From NCBI GenBank assembly GCA_030704615.1, contig CM060731.1, positions 43,896,001-43,960,000 on the forward strand: a DNA stretch of 64,000 nt. The letters are read 5' to 3'. Below, piece after piece: positions 10,495-21,005 of this stretch; the stretch's first letter is position 1, and every line of letters starts with the position of its first letter. The position numbers were made by a program, and so were the translations under genes. The DNA comes from Takakia lepidozioides. Its lineage: Eukaryota; Streptophyta; Takakiopsida; Takakiales; Takakiaceae. The notes below the pieces were generated by a model. It worked only from the letters and a program-made list of their open reading frames with translations. It ran no database searches and was not told the DNA's origin.

Positions 10495-12591
10495 ATGGGC
10501 AAGGGCCCAGGTTTTTACAGTGAGATTGGCAAAAAGGCCAAAGGTTAGTGTACATTTTTATAACCTTGCTATCAAATTATTCTGGCAAGTTTACATCTGT
10601 TTTGAGTATTTTGGGTCTTTGAGATCTGAAAGACAAATTTCATCTTGCTTATAGTAATCATCATCAGCTTGCAAAACTTTGCCAGCTTCCACTTTGGGGG
10701 AGAAAAAATAAAAATAAAATAAAAATCCAATTAAGTTTCGGAGCGGAAACCATGGATTCATGCGAAAGATAAATAAATATTGATTTCCCAAGCCTCTTTT
10801 TGGTGATTTCATTTGACAGATATTCTCACAAGAGACTTTTCATATGATCAAAAGTTCACTGTTGCTACAAGCAGCGCTCAATCTGGAAACAAACACACAA
10901 TGGAGAGACAAAGAAGGGAGGATTAGTAGGAAGTTGTAAGGCTTTACTATTATCTTGGATGTTCAATAACATGGTAAGCAAGTATCAAAATTGTTAAAAA
11001 TAAATAAATAAAATAGTCTGAATTTTTTTTGTGTCCTCCTACATTTGATGGGTTTGTTGATTGCAAGTTAGCTAGAAAGGAAAGAAAAAAAATAAAAAAA
11101 GGTTAGCTAGAAACTAAGTTGGAAGTTGAAGGATGTTAGGTTATGGTCCTTGTTATGTGTAGGAGTTCACTTCAACAGGAACCAAGAAGGGAGAGGCATT
11201 TTCTGGAGATGTCAACACATCCTTCAAAAGGAACAATGTGACAGCAGATGTGAAATTCGACACAAAGTCTAATGTACATTATCATCTTTTATGCTCTTTC
11301 TTGTAATTATTCCTTGAAAGGGTATATACATATATACCTTTTAAAAAAAAAAGTATATACTCAGCTAGCTAAACGGCAAGACTTAGTTCAGTGTGTATTT
11401 ATTATTATTATTAGTGTATTATTTACATTTTTCAAATGTCTTAAAAATGTGGTACATATAGAAGCTTGCTATTGGTGATGGATCCATGATCTATAGTTTA
11501 ATAACTAGAGGTGAATGGTGACCGTCCGATCTTCACCGAATAAGAATAAGAAGCCCTTATTAAACATGTGGTTTTGTGCCCAGGTGTTTACAACTGTTAC
11601 TGTTCAAGAATTTATGCCGGGTGCAAAAAGTATTTTTAGCTTCACAATACCTGACCACAAATCTGGCAAGGTAGGGATTGACATTTGAAGACCTAATTAT
11701 GGAAGGAAATATTCGTGAAGTTGCAAATGCTACTTCTATTGATCACTTCAAAGTAGTCTGTTAGATGAAGCAAGATTCAGATCCCAACAGCTTCTCAATA
11801 TTAGAATGTTTTTATGTACTCTTTGCATGTTCCGTTTATACTTGCTACAAGATTCCAATGGGATCGACAGCTCATTTGTTGCGTTTTAAACTCTCTTTGT
11901 TGGATACAGCTTGAACTCCAGTACAACCAAGAATATGCGGGCATCACAAGTAGCATTGGTCTCACACCAGTTCCTATTGTAGAAGTAACGGGAGTCCTGG
12001 GCAGTGAAGGTTTTTCTCTGGGTGGTGAACTAGCTTTTGATACAACATCCGGACGTCTAACTAAATACAACACAGGTTTTGGTTTTGCGAAGCCAGACTT
12101 CATGGCCTCTCTCATCTTGTATGTTTTTGCAAACCTTCCAAGTTATACTGAACATTAATATTGATCTTGCACCCAACTTGCGAATGTCATTAGAATCTCC
12201 TGCAAGGTCAAGTTTGGATAATTTAATGTGTCTACACTCGTGGATTCCCGATTAATCTACAGGTGGTGCTGCCTCATTGTGTAGAGCTGACAAAGGAGAC
12301 ATAGTGAAGGCCTCCTATTTACACATGGTGAATCCGGCATCGCGGGCAACAGTTGCTGCAGAGATCACTCACAAGTTTTCTAGGAGCGAAAACACCTTCA
12401 CCGTGGGTGGATTATACGCTTTGGATGCTTTGACCACAGTAAAGGCACGATTGGACAATCACGGAAAGTTGGCGGCCCTGATGCAACACGAATGGAGACC
12501 TAAATCACTTTTCACTTTTTGTGGGGAGTTAGACACTAGAGCACTCGACAAAGCTGCCAAGTTTGGATTGGCCTTGGTGTTGAAGGCTTGA
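10495..12591 (+). CDS. VDAC: Voltage-dependent anion channel (mitochondrial porin)
   Basis: VDAC forms the beta-barrel pore of the mitochondrial outer membrane that passes metabolites and ions. Six exons: 10495-10543 (MGKGPGFYSEIGKKAK), 10820-10887 (DILTRDFSYDQKFTV), 11163-11273 (STGTKKGEAFSGDV, ADVKFDTKS), 11584-11670 (VFTTVTVQEFMPGAKS, IPDHKSGK), 11910-12118 (LQYNQEYAGITSSIGL, FDTTSGRLTKYNTGF) and 12285-12591 (ADKGDIVKASYL, GGLYALDALTTVKARL, HEWRPKS). All junctions keep phase and give 276 residues, the usual plant VDAC length. All introns are GT-AG except intron 2, whose donor position (10888) reads GGA/AACAAA with no GT before the in-frame stop. The pore motif usually written GLK reads GAK here. 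The family is certain; whether the gene is active depends on intron 2. Confidence 0.9.
10880..10895 (+). other. Non-canonical splice donor of VDAC intron 2
   Basis: Alignment to plant VDAC requires exon 2 to end within or next to TCTGGA (10882-10887), but the following bases are AACAAA. No GT occurs before the in-frame TAG near 10922. Either a rare GA- or AA-starting intron is used or the donor is mutated. The acceptor TGTGTAG at 11162 is normal. Confidence 0.6.
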
Positions 12592-14433
12592 AAAGCACCC
12601 TGCTAATTTGTATTCTACATTTGTAGGCTTGTTCCAGGTCGGATGTTGCCAATTGGATAGCTTGTGTGAACTGTCATTTTTGACCTAAAAGATGGTGAAA
12701 GCATCCTTTCATGTGCATTGCAGAGGATATAGATCTAATACTAAAAGAGAGTAATAAGTCAGTTTCCCTCAAATCTTGCACCTCTCCTTCATTCAAAAGG
12801 AAACAGGTTTTTCTTATACACGAATTGTTTCACGTGTATATACATAAGTCTAACTGAAGCTTTTTGCTTAAAAAATTATGTATATAATATAAGGGAAACA
12901 TGACATGGGTCACTTATCAGTAAAATGTAAGTTCCCTTTTTTACAAAACAAAAAAAAAAACCAAAAAGAGGTGGGTTTTTGGTTTGTAATGGTCACCAAG
13001 TTGCCCGAATATTTAGGGTTCAGAGGCCTGACTCCATGCCAGCAAATTTTTGCTGGCTGCGACCATCACCGAGCACCATTATTTCTGGGGTTGACACCCT
13101 GAATCATCCATTCATTCATCCGTTGCCCGTGAATACGTTCGTTGTTCCTGGGGGGAATGTATCTCTGGCTGAGATCTTTGCCGTCCATCTGTATCCAGAT
13201 ATGAATATGCCAGGGCCCCACGTCCACGAGTCCTGTCAGATGTGGATGGATGTGGGCATAATTCGTCCGTTGGCTATTGACCTGGCGAAAGTTGAAACCA
13301 GAGGTAGAGTAGCATCGTCGTAGGTTTCGGACGAGCGCGAGAAATAATGAACGGATTTGATTCCCCGGCAAACTCGGCTCACCATCACTTCTGTGTCAGC
13401 CTGCCCTGACCGCCTGCCCTAAAGTGCAAGACTGCAGCCACGTGGGCAGCTCACAAAAGTCCGCTCGGGCAGTCCCTCCGCCGGCAGCGATCCTGCCGGG
13501 CCCCCTCCGGCCCGGCATAATCTGACGTGGCCCTCCATCCATCCGTCGCCCCCGTCGATAAAGCGGCGCCATCCGTGAGCTGTTCATCGAGCGGTGGCAC
13601 GGTCTCCGAGTTCCGCAACTACGAGGTCGGCACGTCAATCGAGGTGATAGCGTCCACGTCTTTGTCCACCTTCACTTCTGGATTACCTAGTATCCCTTTT
13701 TTCTCACTTCCACTCTACATTTCTCTTACGTCGCTGTTTAAATTTCTGAGAGGATCTAAAGATGCTGTTTCTATTCTGTTTCTTTTTTTGGTTTTTTTAA
13801 CCATCCCTATTTTGTTTCTGTTTCTTAATACCCCCTTAATAATTCCCCCCCCTTAACTCAGTCTTGGGTAGGGAGTGAGTGGAGGCATTTATGGAAAGGG
13901 TCAATATTAGTGGGGGTGTAGACAGTATAAGGCCTAGCCCAAGCCAGCACCAGACTCTTCAATGCATCCAGACTCTGCTCTTTATACTCCTTGTCGGGCT
14001 CTTTCCATTGGTGTCCACTTTTCCTTCTGCCCTAGATGAATGAATAACGCCTGACAGTTGATGATCTACTCTGTCCATCTACGAATTATATAATGCACAA
14101 AACTTTAGTTTGCAGAGACCGAACATGGGTTAGTTGCTGATAATAGCACTGGGGGCCCACCACCGGTGGTAGCCGGTCAGCTCACTGGCATATCCGGTCA
14201 GATTAGGGATATGTACCCAGTGCATTATTTGGAAAAGCCCAAAAATAGGTTTACGGTTTACGTCACCCTAGAGGAGTTTAAAGTCAAAATCCTCCTCCCC
14301 TTTCCTCAAAAAGAAAAAAGTAAAAAAGAAAAAAACTTTGGCTACATGTATTTGGCTCCGGCTTTAGCAAAGGGCGAAGAGGCTCTCACAATTACACTAA
14401 CTTCGCATGGCTCTCTCCCGCATGTATTTGCCT
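12592..14433. other. Intergenic DNA, with a GC-rich block
   Basis: After the VDAC stop there is its 3' region and then sequence with no credible gene. Bases 13385-13640 are GC-rich, unlike the surroundings, and include CCACGTGGGC, a G-box core. It could be an old CpG-rich promoter, but no transcript can be tied to it. Confidence 0.35.
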
Positions 14434-14541
14434 CCGGCTTTCGCACGAAGTGGCTCTCATTTACACTAACTATGCCGGAGAGAGACATGATGCAATCCGA
14501 AGTTAGTGTAAATGAGAGCCACTTCCCCGTGCAAAAGCCGG
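14434..14541. repeat. 40-bp inverted repeat (foldback)
   Basis: The arms are 14434-14471 and 14501-14541 around a 29-base loop. The inner 25 bp, from GAAGTGGCTCTC to TACACTAACT, are perfectly complementary, and the pairing extends to CCGGCTTT...GCAC on the outside with small gaps. The arm resembles the LINE tail motif GAAGTGGCTCTTAGTTACG. Confidence 0.75.
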
Positions 14542-14559
14542 AGACAATTTGGCTGCGCA

Positions 14560-14840
14560 TGTTGTGCCCCATTTCCGTTCGGCAAAGCAGAAAGGATTCC
14601 ACGGACGGAAATGCTGTGCCGCGTTTCCATTCTGGAAAGTAGAAAGGATTCCCCTGGACGGAAATGCGGTGCAGGCGTTGCATGTTGGACGGAAATGAGT
14701 AGCCGCAATTCCGTTCTTGAAAATAGAAAGGTTCACCTCGGACGGGAATTTCCGTTCTCACTGTAAATCATGAGACAGTGCAACTGAAATGCGGCACCGC
14801 ATTTCCGTCCGAGTCGTACCGTCCGACATTCCATATGGGA
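14560..14840. repeat. Cluster of GGACGGAAATGC repeats
   Basis: GGACGGAAATG occurs at about 14604, 14656 and 14690, with variants (GACGGGAATTTCCG at 14739) and the reverse form GCATTTCCGTCC at 14798. Each is followed by blocks like ATTC.GGAAAGTAGAAAGG. This is a short, degenerate local repeat in both orientations and is not coding. Confidence 0.5.
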
Positions 14841-15580
14841 TGGCGTCATCTCGCTCTCCGGCTTTCTTTGCTTTTTGGGATTCACGATGGACGGTAATGC
14901 AAGTGGGTTGCGGTTAAGAAGCACAAATATTGTTTACTACCGCCTTTTTATTTTTTGTTTCCGTAAAGGTGGGATCCGGTGGTCAATAGTATCCAATGGT
15001 CGGAAATGGTTAGATTGCAGCAAGGACTAGGGCTTTACAGGAAGGATGAAAAGTTTGAAACCGCAGGGGGCTAGGGTAGGGTCCACATACATGGATGGCA
15101 TATCCCTAAGGCCTCCCAATTGATGCCCTTCCCAAGCCCCCGTGTGCCCCATGCATGGCCATGGCGTGCACCTAAACCCTAAACCTATTGCTTCATTGGA
15201 AATAGGTTTTTAATAAAATGATGAGAGATGAAGAATAAATAAAATATAGTACTGCAGTCAGAGGTTGATTCATTCCCCATGATTGGTGTGGATGAGGACA
15301 TGGAATGAACGAATGTGGTGGTAGCGACGGCAAGAGCAATTATGAAAGACAACCATCCATGGCTTGGATGTATAACAATATTGTTGTGACTGTTTTATCG
15401 CCAGGAAAAGAGCTTCAGCTGAAGGGACAATTCTACTGTACTGAGTTACTAGGGAGTGAATCGTAGGAGAGGGATGAACGTTTTACGTGTGGGGGGAGCC
15501 TTACTTGACCTAGAAGCATGGCATGGGATGGGGGGCATGGCATGGCATGGGGCATGGCGATGTATAACAACTACCACTCT
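14841..15580. other. Presumed promoter region of the cyclin-like gene
   Basis: No coding frame is supported. It contains the telobox at 15171 and a run of GCATGG units at 15517-15560. It lies directly upstream of the TC-rich leader that precedes the cyclin-like gene. Confidence 0.35.
15171..15186 (+). promoter_or_regulatory. Telobox-like element
   Basis: CCTAAACCCTAAACCT holds the plant telobox AAACCCTAA. Such boxes are known upstream of growth and cell-cycle genes, which fits the cyclin-like gene about 1 kb downstream. Function is inferred from position only. Confidence 0.35.
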
Positions 15581-16165
15581 CGCTCTCGCCTCTTTCTCTC
15601 TGTGTCGTTGGCCCCCTCGCTGGCTTGCTTCAAGCTATCGATGCTCGGGGAATTCTTGAACACGTTTTGGTGCTCAATTTGGCACAGCACTGTGCTTGGC
15701 TGCTGCAATCTCTGAGTGATGTCGTTGTGAAATGTCCTGGATTGTCTAGCTTGAAATCTGTGTCCGTTTCTCGTCAGGTTGGCTGCCACATCCGTGGTTG
15801 CTGTAGGTCATCAGGCTGCTGCCATCCGTTATCTCTGGTGCTTTGTGTGAAATCTGTGATTCTATCGTGTCTTTCTCCCAACTTTGAATCAATGTAGGAG
15901 CAGTTGTGAAACGTCCTGGTGGTTGCAGCATTGCTACCGTTGCTGATTTACTCAATCAGTTTTAGCTCAATTCTGCGTCAGGGGATTGAATCCCGGCTTC
16001 TCTACCCGGGTCCCTTTGTTTCTCCCTCTGTTGTCTATTTGGTCCCGAAGCGAAGGCAGATTGTCCATCAGCTCTCTGCCACCGTTGGCCTGATGAGTTT
16101 TTAGAATTTTACCTCTGCACTTTGTAGCGGAAACTCAGCTCAACATTGTTGTCAATACTTCCACC

Positions 16166-18965
16166 ATGAACAAATTGCCTTTCGAGGTGCTCAAAGAGTT
16201 CACGGATATACAGGTGAATAAGGCGCAGGAGATGGCTGATAAAGCCGTCCTGAGATGCAAGAAAGATGGAGTTGCCTCCACCTGTTCTGAAGTGTGCAAT
16301 TCGTTGGTGTCATCTGCAGAGACCGCATCTTCTCCTGTGCATCTGTCATCAAATCTTTCCTCCGTGATTATCCGCATAAAGAAGCACCCTCTCTCCATCG
16401 TTGTGAATTTCCCTGAGGCTTGCAAAGCCAAGGGCTTTGGCGGCCACGGCACCTCTGTCAGTCCTTCTACGACGGAATCGACAGACTCGGAACGCTACAT
16501 TGACACGACGGAATCTTCCAGTTCCTTTGAGTCAGGGGCCGGGACAGAGAGGAATAAGAAAGGGCAAGAGGAAGACTCTGATGCAGAGAGCTTGTATAAC
16601 GCAGGGGGGGAAGAGCACAATGTCTGCGACATATGCTCAACCGTCTCCCTCCCTGAGCTGGAATCGGCTCAAGCTATGGCAAATCGTTCCATTTTAATTC
16701 AACACATGGCTGAGGTAAGGCTTCCAAAAACACTCACGATATCTAGTGTATGGATCTTACGTTGCGAGCATGTTGCAGTCTAAGGGCACGATTGGGCGTC
16801 GTTTTTTATTCGCTGGGCCTCTTTGAATGTAATTAGGGGCCCGCTCGCACTCTTGTCACGGTCTGGGAGGGTGAAGGTCGCACATACAGGAAAGGCGTTC
16901 CGATTCTGCTTAGGAACATTTTAAGCGCATCTATCACCTCACTGATTGAGAGCTTGATGAACTGTTATATAAACCATCTTTAAAACTTTATTGCGAGTTT
17001 TGCCAAAGACTGCGTACAGTCTAGTGTGGCTTCAAGGATCACAGTCTGGAATAGTACGTGACCCGCTAGCACAGGTCACACCTTCGTTAGCTATGGACTT
17101 GGCTGCATTGCGCTTAGGGTGTCTACTTGACTGTTGGCGACCAAGGGCAGTCGCAGATATTACTGACGTCTTATCTGTGATGAGCCCTACATTTGGCCTT
17201 TTGACTAAGCGCGCCTGACTTTAAGCAAATCGTGTCTTTCGGCGGTTGTCACAATGCGCTGCTTTCTAATTATGTTCGGAGATCTTTAGCACTATACTCC
17301 TAGTCAGGAATGCAGGTGAGTCAAATGGTGAATCTGTGTGCTCACCAGGCTGGGTGCCAAGGCAAAAACTGTGTTAAGAGTGGTGAGAGTTGTGTGTTGG
17401 CATCGTTTGCATTGAGATGGTGCCCCTGAGATTGGTTTACATTGTGTCAACCTCTCTTATGAGTGATAAAATGGAAGCATTGTCGGACAAGTTTTGTAGC
17501 ATGTGCGATTGCGCGGCCATGGCAATGTCAGGTGTCTACCGTTCAAGCCAATTATTGTAGTTGTGCTCTCAGATTCTACAAGATGCCCCAAATGCTTGTG
17601 CTGATTGATTACCTGTGTGTAATTCCTCTTCAGACCGATGCCATGATGGCAGACTCATAGTCAACTGTATGTTGCTAAGCTCAAGTATTACACAACCTTG
17701 GGCATCACAATTTGAAGCATACCAGAAGTTGGCTTGCTAATGTCTTAGACAAAATCTGTCTGGTTGAAATGAAGAGACCGAGATGGCTTGATACAGGGGC
17801 AGAAGCAGTAATCAAACACATGTCAAGCTGAAGTCTCTGATGTGGTTTGACACTTATGAGAAAGTTTGATTGCTGAATTACAATGGCTTCTATGCAGGTG
17901 GCTTTGAGAGCAAAGCTGGAACCTGGAGGGCTCTATTTGGCTGTGCAGCTGCTTGATCTTTACTGGGACCACAATAGGAGAAGAGGCAAGCGCATGGATT
18001 CTGTGCAGCTGCAAGTGCTAGCGCTTACTTGTGTCCATGTTGCCAGCAACCGGCTCAACACTACAAGGTATTGCTTCTAGTGGCTCTTTGTCCAGCATTA
18101 TTGTAGATTCAAGCCTTTTGTTCAAGGACTGTGATTGCTGTGCTTATCTGGAGGTTGTATGTGGCATCTGGACAGCACAAATTTTCAGACACTAGAATTT
18201 GGTGGTATTTTATCTGCCTGAACCCTATTTGTATTGTGCAGGACTCCGGATGAATTCTGCCATTTTGCTGGCGTTGCGGAAGGTACTGTCAAGGGTTGCA
18301 TGATTATTAGACAGCAAGCGGCTCTTGAGGGCCTTCTTGGAGGCCCACAGAAGGCAGTTCCGATCTCTACACGAGCACTTTGGTGAGTGTCGAAATTCAC
18401 ATCCTCCTCTGCATGCCAATTGTGAAAGCGCATACCTTGAGGTTAGTTATGCAGTAGGTGGGGATGGGAAGGAGGAACAGGAAAGAATATCACTTATGTA
18501 AATATGTGGGGGTTTCCAGGCGTCACATGGGTTATCCTTCAAACCAGCAGCACCTGCTACAATTTATCAGGTTGCTGAAGGGCTCCAAGTATGGAAACGC
18601 CTACTTTACAAGAGATGTCATCAAAGTGTCCCATCACCCCTGGGGCCCTTCATCACCTTCTTTTGGCATTTTATCCAACGCTACACAGGTATTGCTACTG
18701 CACTTTCGTCTCTATTACTTGATGGCTCAGGGTGCTGTCGGAACAGACAGTTGGTACTCATGTATTTCACTGGATATTATTGTTGTCTGGTATTGCTGGT
18801 GGATCTTGCAGTATCCTTCATCTACTTCTTGAATATGGTGTGCAGGTGATGAAAGCACTCTTGGCTTCAGCACAAACACGTATATCCACTGCAGCATCCA
18901 AAAAGAGGCTGGTAGACCAACCCATTGTGCTTAATCCTCAGAAACGAGGTAGGGTGCTAGGGTGA
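16166..18965 (+). CDS. Cyclin-like protein, five exons
   Basis: Exons 16166-16714, 17898-18067, 18242-18382, 18520-18688 and 18846-18965 join in phase through GT-AG introns into an uninterrupted 382-residue protein. The first ~165 residues are Ser/Glu-rich and disordered-looking, with a CDICS stretch. The cyclin box spans the exon 1/2 border: RSILIQHMAE runs into VALRAKLEPGGLYLAVQLLD, then DSVQLQVLALTCVHVASN and TPDEFCHFAGVAEG. That is the R..L....EV...KL...LYLAV..LD and LQ....TC..IAS pattern of cyclins. The C-terminus is basic (ASKKRLVDQP, PQKRGRVLG). Cyclins bind and activate protein kinases. The box is divergent: the usual W after the ILVD helix start is missing. The subfamily is unknown. 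Fragments of this gene are repeated at 38.65 and 50.8 kb. Confidence 0.75.
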
Positions 18966-19620
18966 ACAGATGTTGAGCAAGGGGCATCAGCCCTTCTGGC
19001 CATCTGCAGTGCCCTTACAACTGCTACAAGGCCTATCGGATGGCACGGCAACACAAGTGTGCATGACTTGGATCAGTACATGTACACAGCTGAATCTTGT
19101 TCCTTCAATCGAAGGATCTCATTTGTGAGTTACCAAATGCATGTCACCGCCTGGGTGTTTCAAAATGCCCTCTACAACTTGTCTGAATTGGACAAGGTCC
19201 CACATGTACATAAATCAAAAGATACCCCACTTGTGGCTCCGGATATGGCCACGACTTGCCAGCTCATTGCTGGCTATGCAGGCATGGTTCGTTTCAAAAC
19301 TTTGCTGGCAACGAATCTTTCTCAATTTTGGACAGACACGAGGAAGTAGTGGACGGTGGTGTGTGACTTCTACAACAGGTGTTTCAAGTATTCTCCACCT
19401 CTGGCTGCCATTTCAAACTGGAGAATGTAAGTTGTATGATGGAGAGCACAATGTCAGCTCTCTGTGTCCATAATTTCTGCTGTTTCCTTGATTATTTAGG
19501 TTCTTTTCAGTTCTTCTCTGGGACAGCAAATAAGGGCTTCTCCATGCAGATCCTAGGAGATTCCTAGAGTCCAACTCTTGTTTGTACAAACTGGAATAAA
19601 GCGATTTCTCATTTGACATT
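18966..19620 (+). other. 3' untranslated region of the cyclin-like gene
   Basis: This follows the stop at 18965. AATAAA stands at 19595-19600 and is the likely polyadenylation signal. The internal frame at 19059-19349 (HDLDQYMYTAESCSFNRR) is open, and the 38.65 kb copy keeps a similar but shorter frame. An extra coding exon cannot be excluded, but the upstream stop makes UTR more likely. Confidence 0.5.
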
Positions 19621-19837
19621 TTTTACCTGTTTTTTAGGACCTTTTCTCAATGAATAATACTTTACACACAATACGGTCTTCTCTCTAGCTACCTGCTCAA
19701 GACAAATTATTTGATTTTAATTTTTGTGGAATGTGTTGTTCTCCTTATGTCTCTCAGGGTGGGTGTTATTAGGAATCACAACTGTAGCGTGGTTTCTGAC
19801 TGTTACCATAATCACTTGGTAAAACCATGAGGCCAGG

Positions 19838-20150
19838 TAAGTCAATGACACATTATATGTAACAGAGTTGAATTCGGATGTAGATTCAACAGTGGCCAAA
19901 CATCACAAATATGGAGTCCAATCAGGTTCATTCCCTGTTTTCTTTAATTTATTCTTTGAATTCTTTTTAAATTTGCTTAGGATTGTATGCATATGACCAA
20001 AAACAAAAAAGTCTACTTATGCCTAGGTATTGTATGTATTGTACGGACAATCTTTAGTTACTGTTTGAGGGGGACAATTTCATTAGAGTTACATTATAGG
20101 GTTGATGAATTAACTACATTTTATATATCAAAATAGCCGCAAGGTTAGTT
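19838..20150 (+). repeat. Right arm of the inverted duplication
   Basis: This is the reverse complement of parts of 8870-10010 (see the left arm), in uninterrupted form: it lacks the TTAA element. It ends at AATAGCCGCAAGGTTAGT, where the left arm joins the end of the unrecognised gene. Confidence 0.7.
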
Positions 20151-20166
20151 ACACCGGCTACAGCCA

Positions 20167-20203
<37 letters not shown>
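20134..20203 (+). repeat. LINE/SINE-type tail, third copy, with (TC)n
   Basis: AGCCGCAAGGTTAGTTACAC, an imperfect GGCTACAGCC hairpin and a pure (TC) run at about 20170-20203. It is the same layout as the tails at 1366 and 6091, without the GAAGTGGCTC block. Confidence 0.5.
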
Positions 20204-20204
<1 letters not shown>

Positions 20205-20699
20205 AATTCACTGGACGTTAAAGAATCTTTATCTTTATCTTTATCTCAATTTATTTTATTTTACTTTTATTTTTTGTATTTTTAACCAAGGGCATGAAGC
20301 CATTTAGTTTATTAGAGGGATATTTATTTATTCACAAAAATGAGGCCAATCCGAACGAAAGCAAGCGGGGCCTGGAAACAACACACTACTACTCAATAAA
20401 GTTTCATCCAGGGCCACCGTCCTGTGCACTTAAAAATAAAAAAACAAAACACTACTAGGTCAAAAAAAAGAGAAAAAGAAAAAGAAAGGTGTCATTTTGT
20501 TTTATTGAATGATTTTGTTTTCTCTTTTTGGAGGATATTTTTTATTTACTGATAATTTATGTATTGATGTTTTTTCAAATTTATGATTAATCTTTATTAT
20601 GTAAGAAAATCTAACAAGTAGGCATCTCTTTTATAAATCCCTTTTGTTTATTTATTTCTTCTGTGCTTGTCGAGTCGCTTCTTTTTCTTTCTTCTTTTT
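20204..20699. other. AT-rich intergenic DNA
   Basis: No gene is visible. It has TCTTTA repeats at 20229-20245 and a TTTCTTC run at 20685-20710. The stretch is not present in the left duplication arm. Confidence 0.4.
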
Positions 20700-21005
20700 C
20701 TTTCTTCTTCTTGTTGTATACTCACGTCTGGGTATATTTGGCCATCTGCACAGCATCCTCGTGGATGATTTTCGTGTGGGGGCTTCAAGAAGCTGCGAAA
20801 TGTGGAGTCCCTGCGCTCCCCTGAATTTTTCTACCCACATTGCAGTGAGGATTGAGTCAAGCAGTTTCCAGCCGATTGCGGAGCAGTGGAAATCAGCAGA
20901 GGAGGACGAGGTTTATGGACCGATAGATGAGAGAGGAAGCCGCCTGGTATGTGTCGTCATGGGTTTGTGAGTTGGCTTGTCATATCGAATTGACATGTTA
21001 GATGG
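20700..21005 (-). pseudogene. Inverted partial copy of the unrecognised gene
   Basis: On the minus strand it reads LLDSILTAMWVEKFRGAQG, LHISQLLEAP and KSSTRMLC, matching the exon at about 7375-7560. Identity is high over about 190 bp. It retains GTGAGT at the position where the 7.5 kb copy has ATGAGT. No other exons are found nearby, so it is a fragment. Confidence 0.7.

Noticed and set aside
15171-15186. Telomeric repeat or telomere remnant
   Set aside because: Only two units of the CCCTAAA type are present; it is a telobox-sized motif and no longer array exists.
19059-19349. Extra coding exon of the cyclin-like gene
   Set aside because: The reading ends at 18965 with a basic tail typical of a C-terminus, and the frame at 19059 lies before the AATAAA signal without a clear acceptor. 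It is kept as UTR with a caveat.
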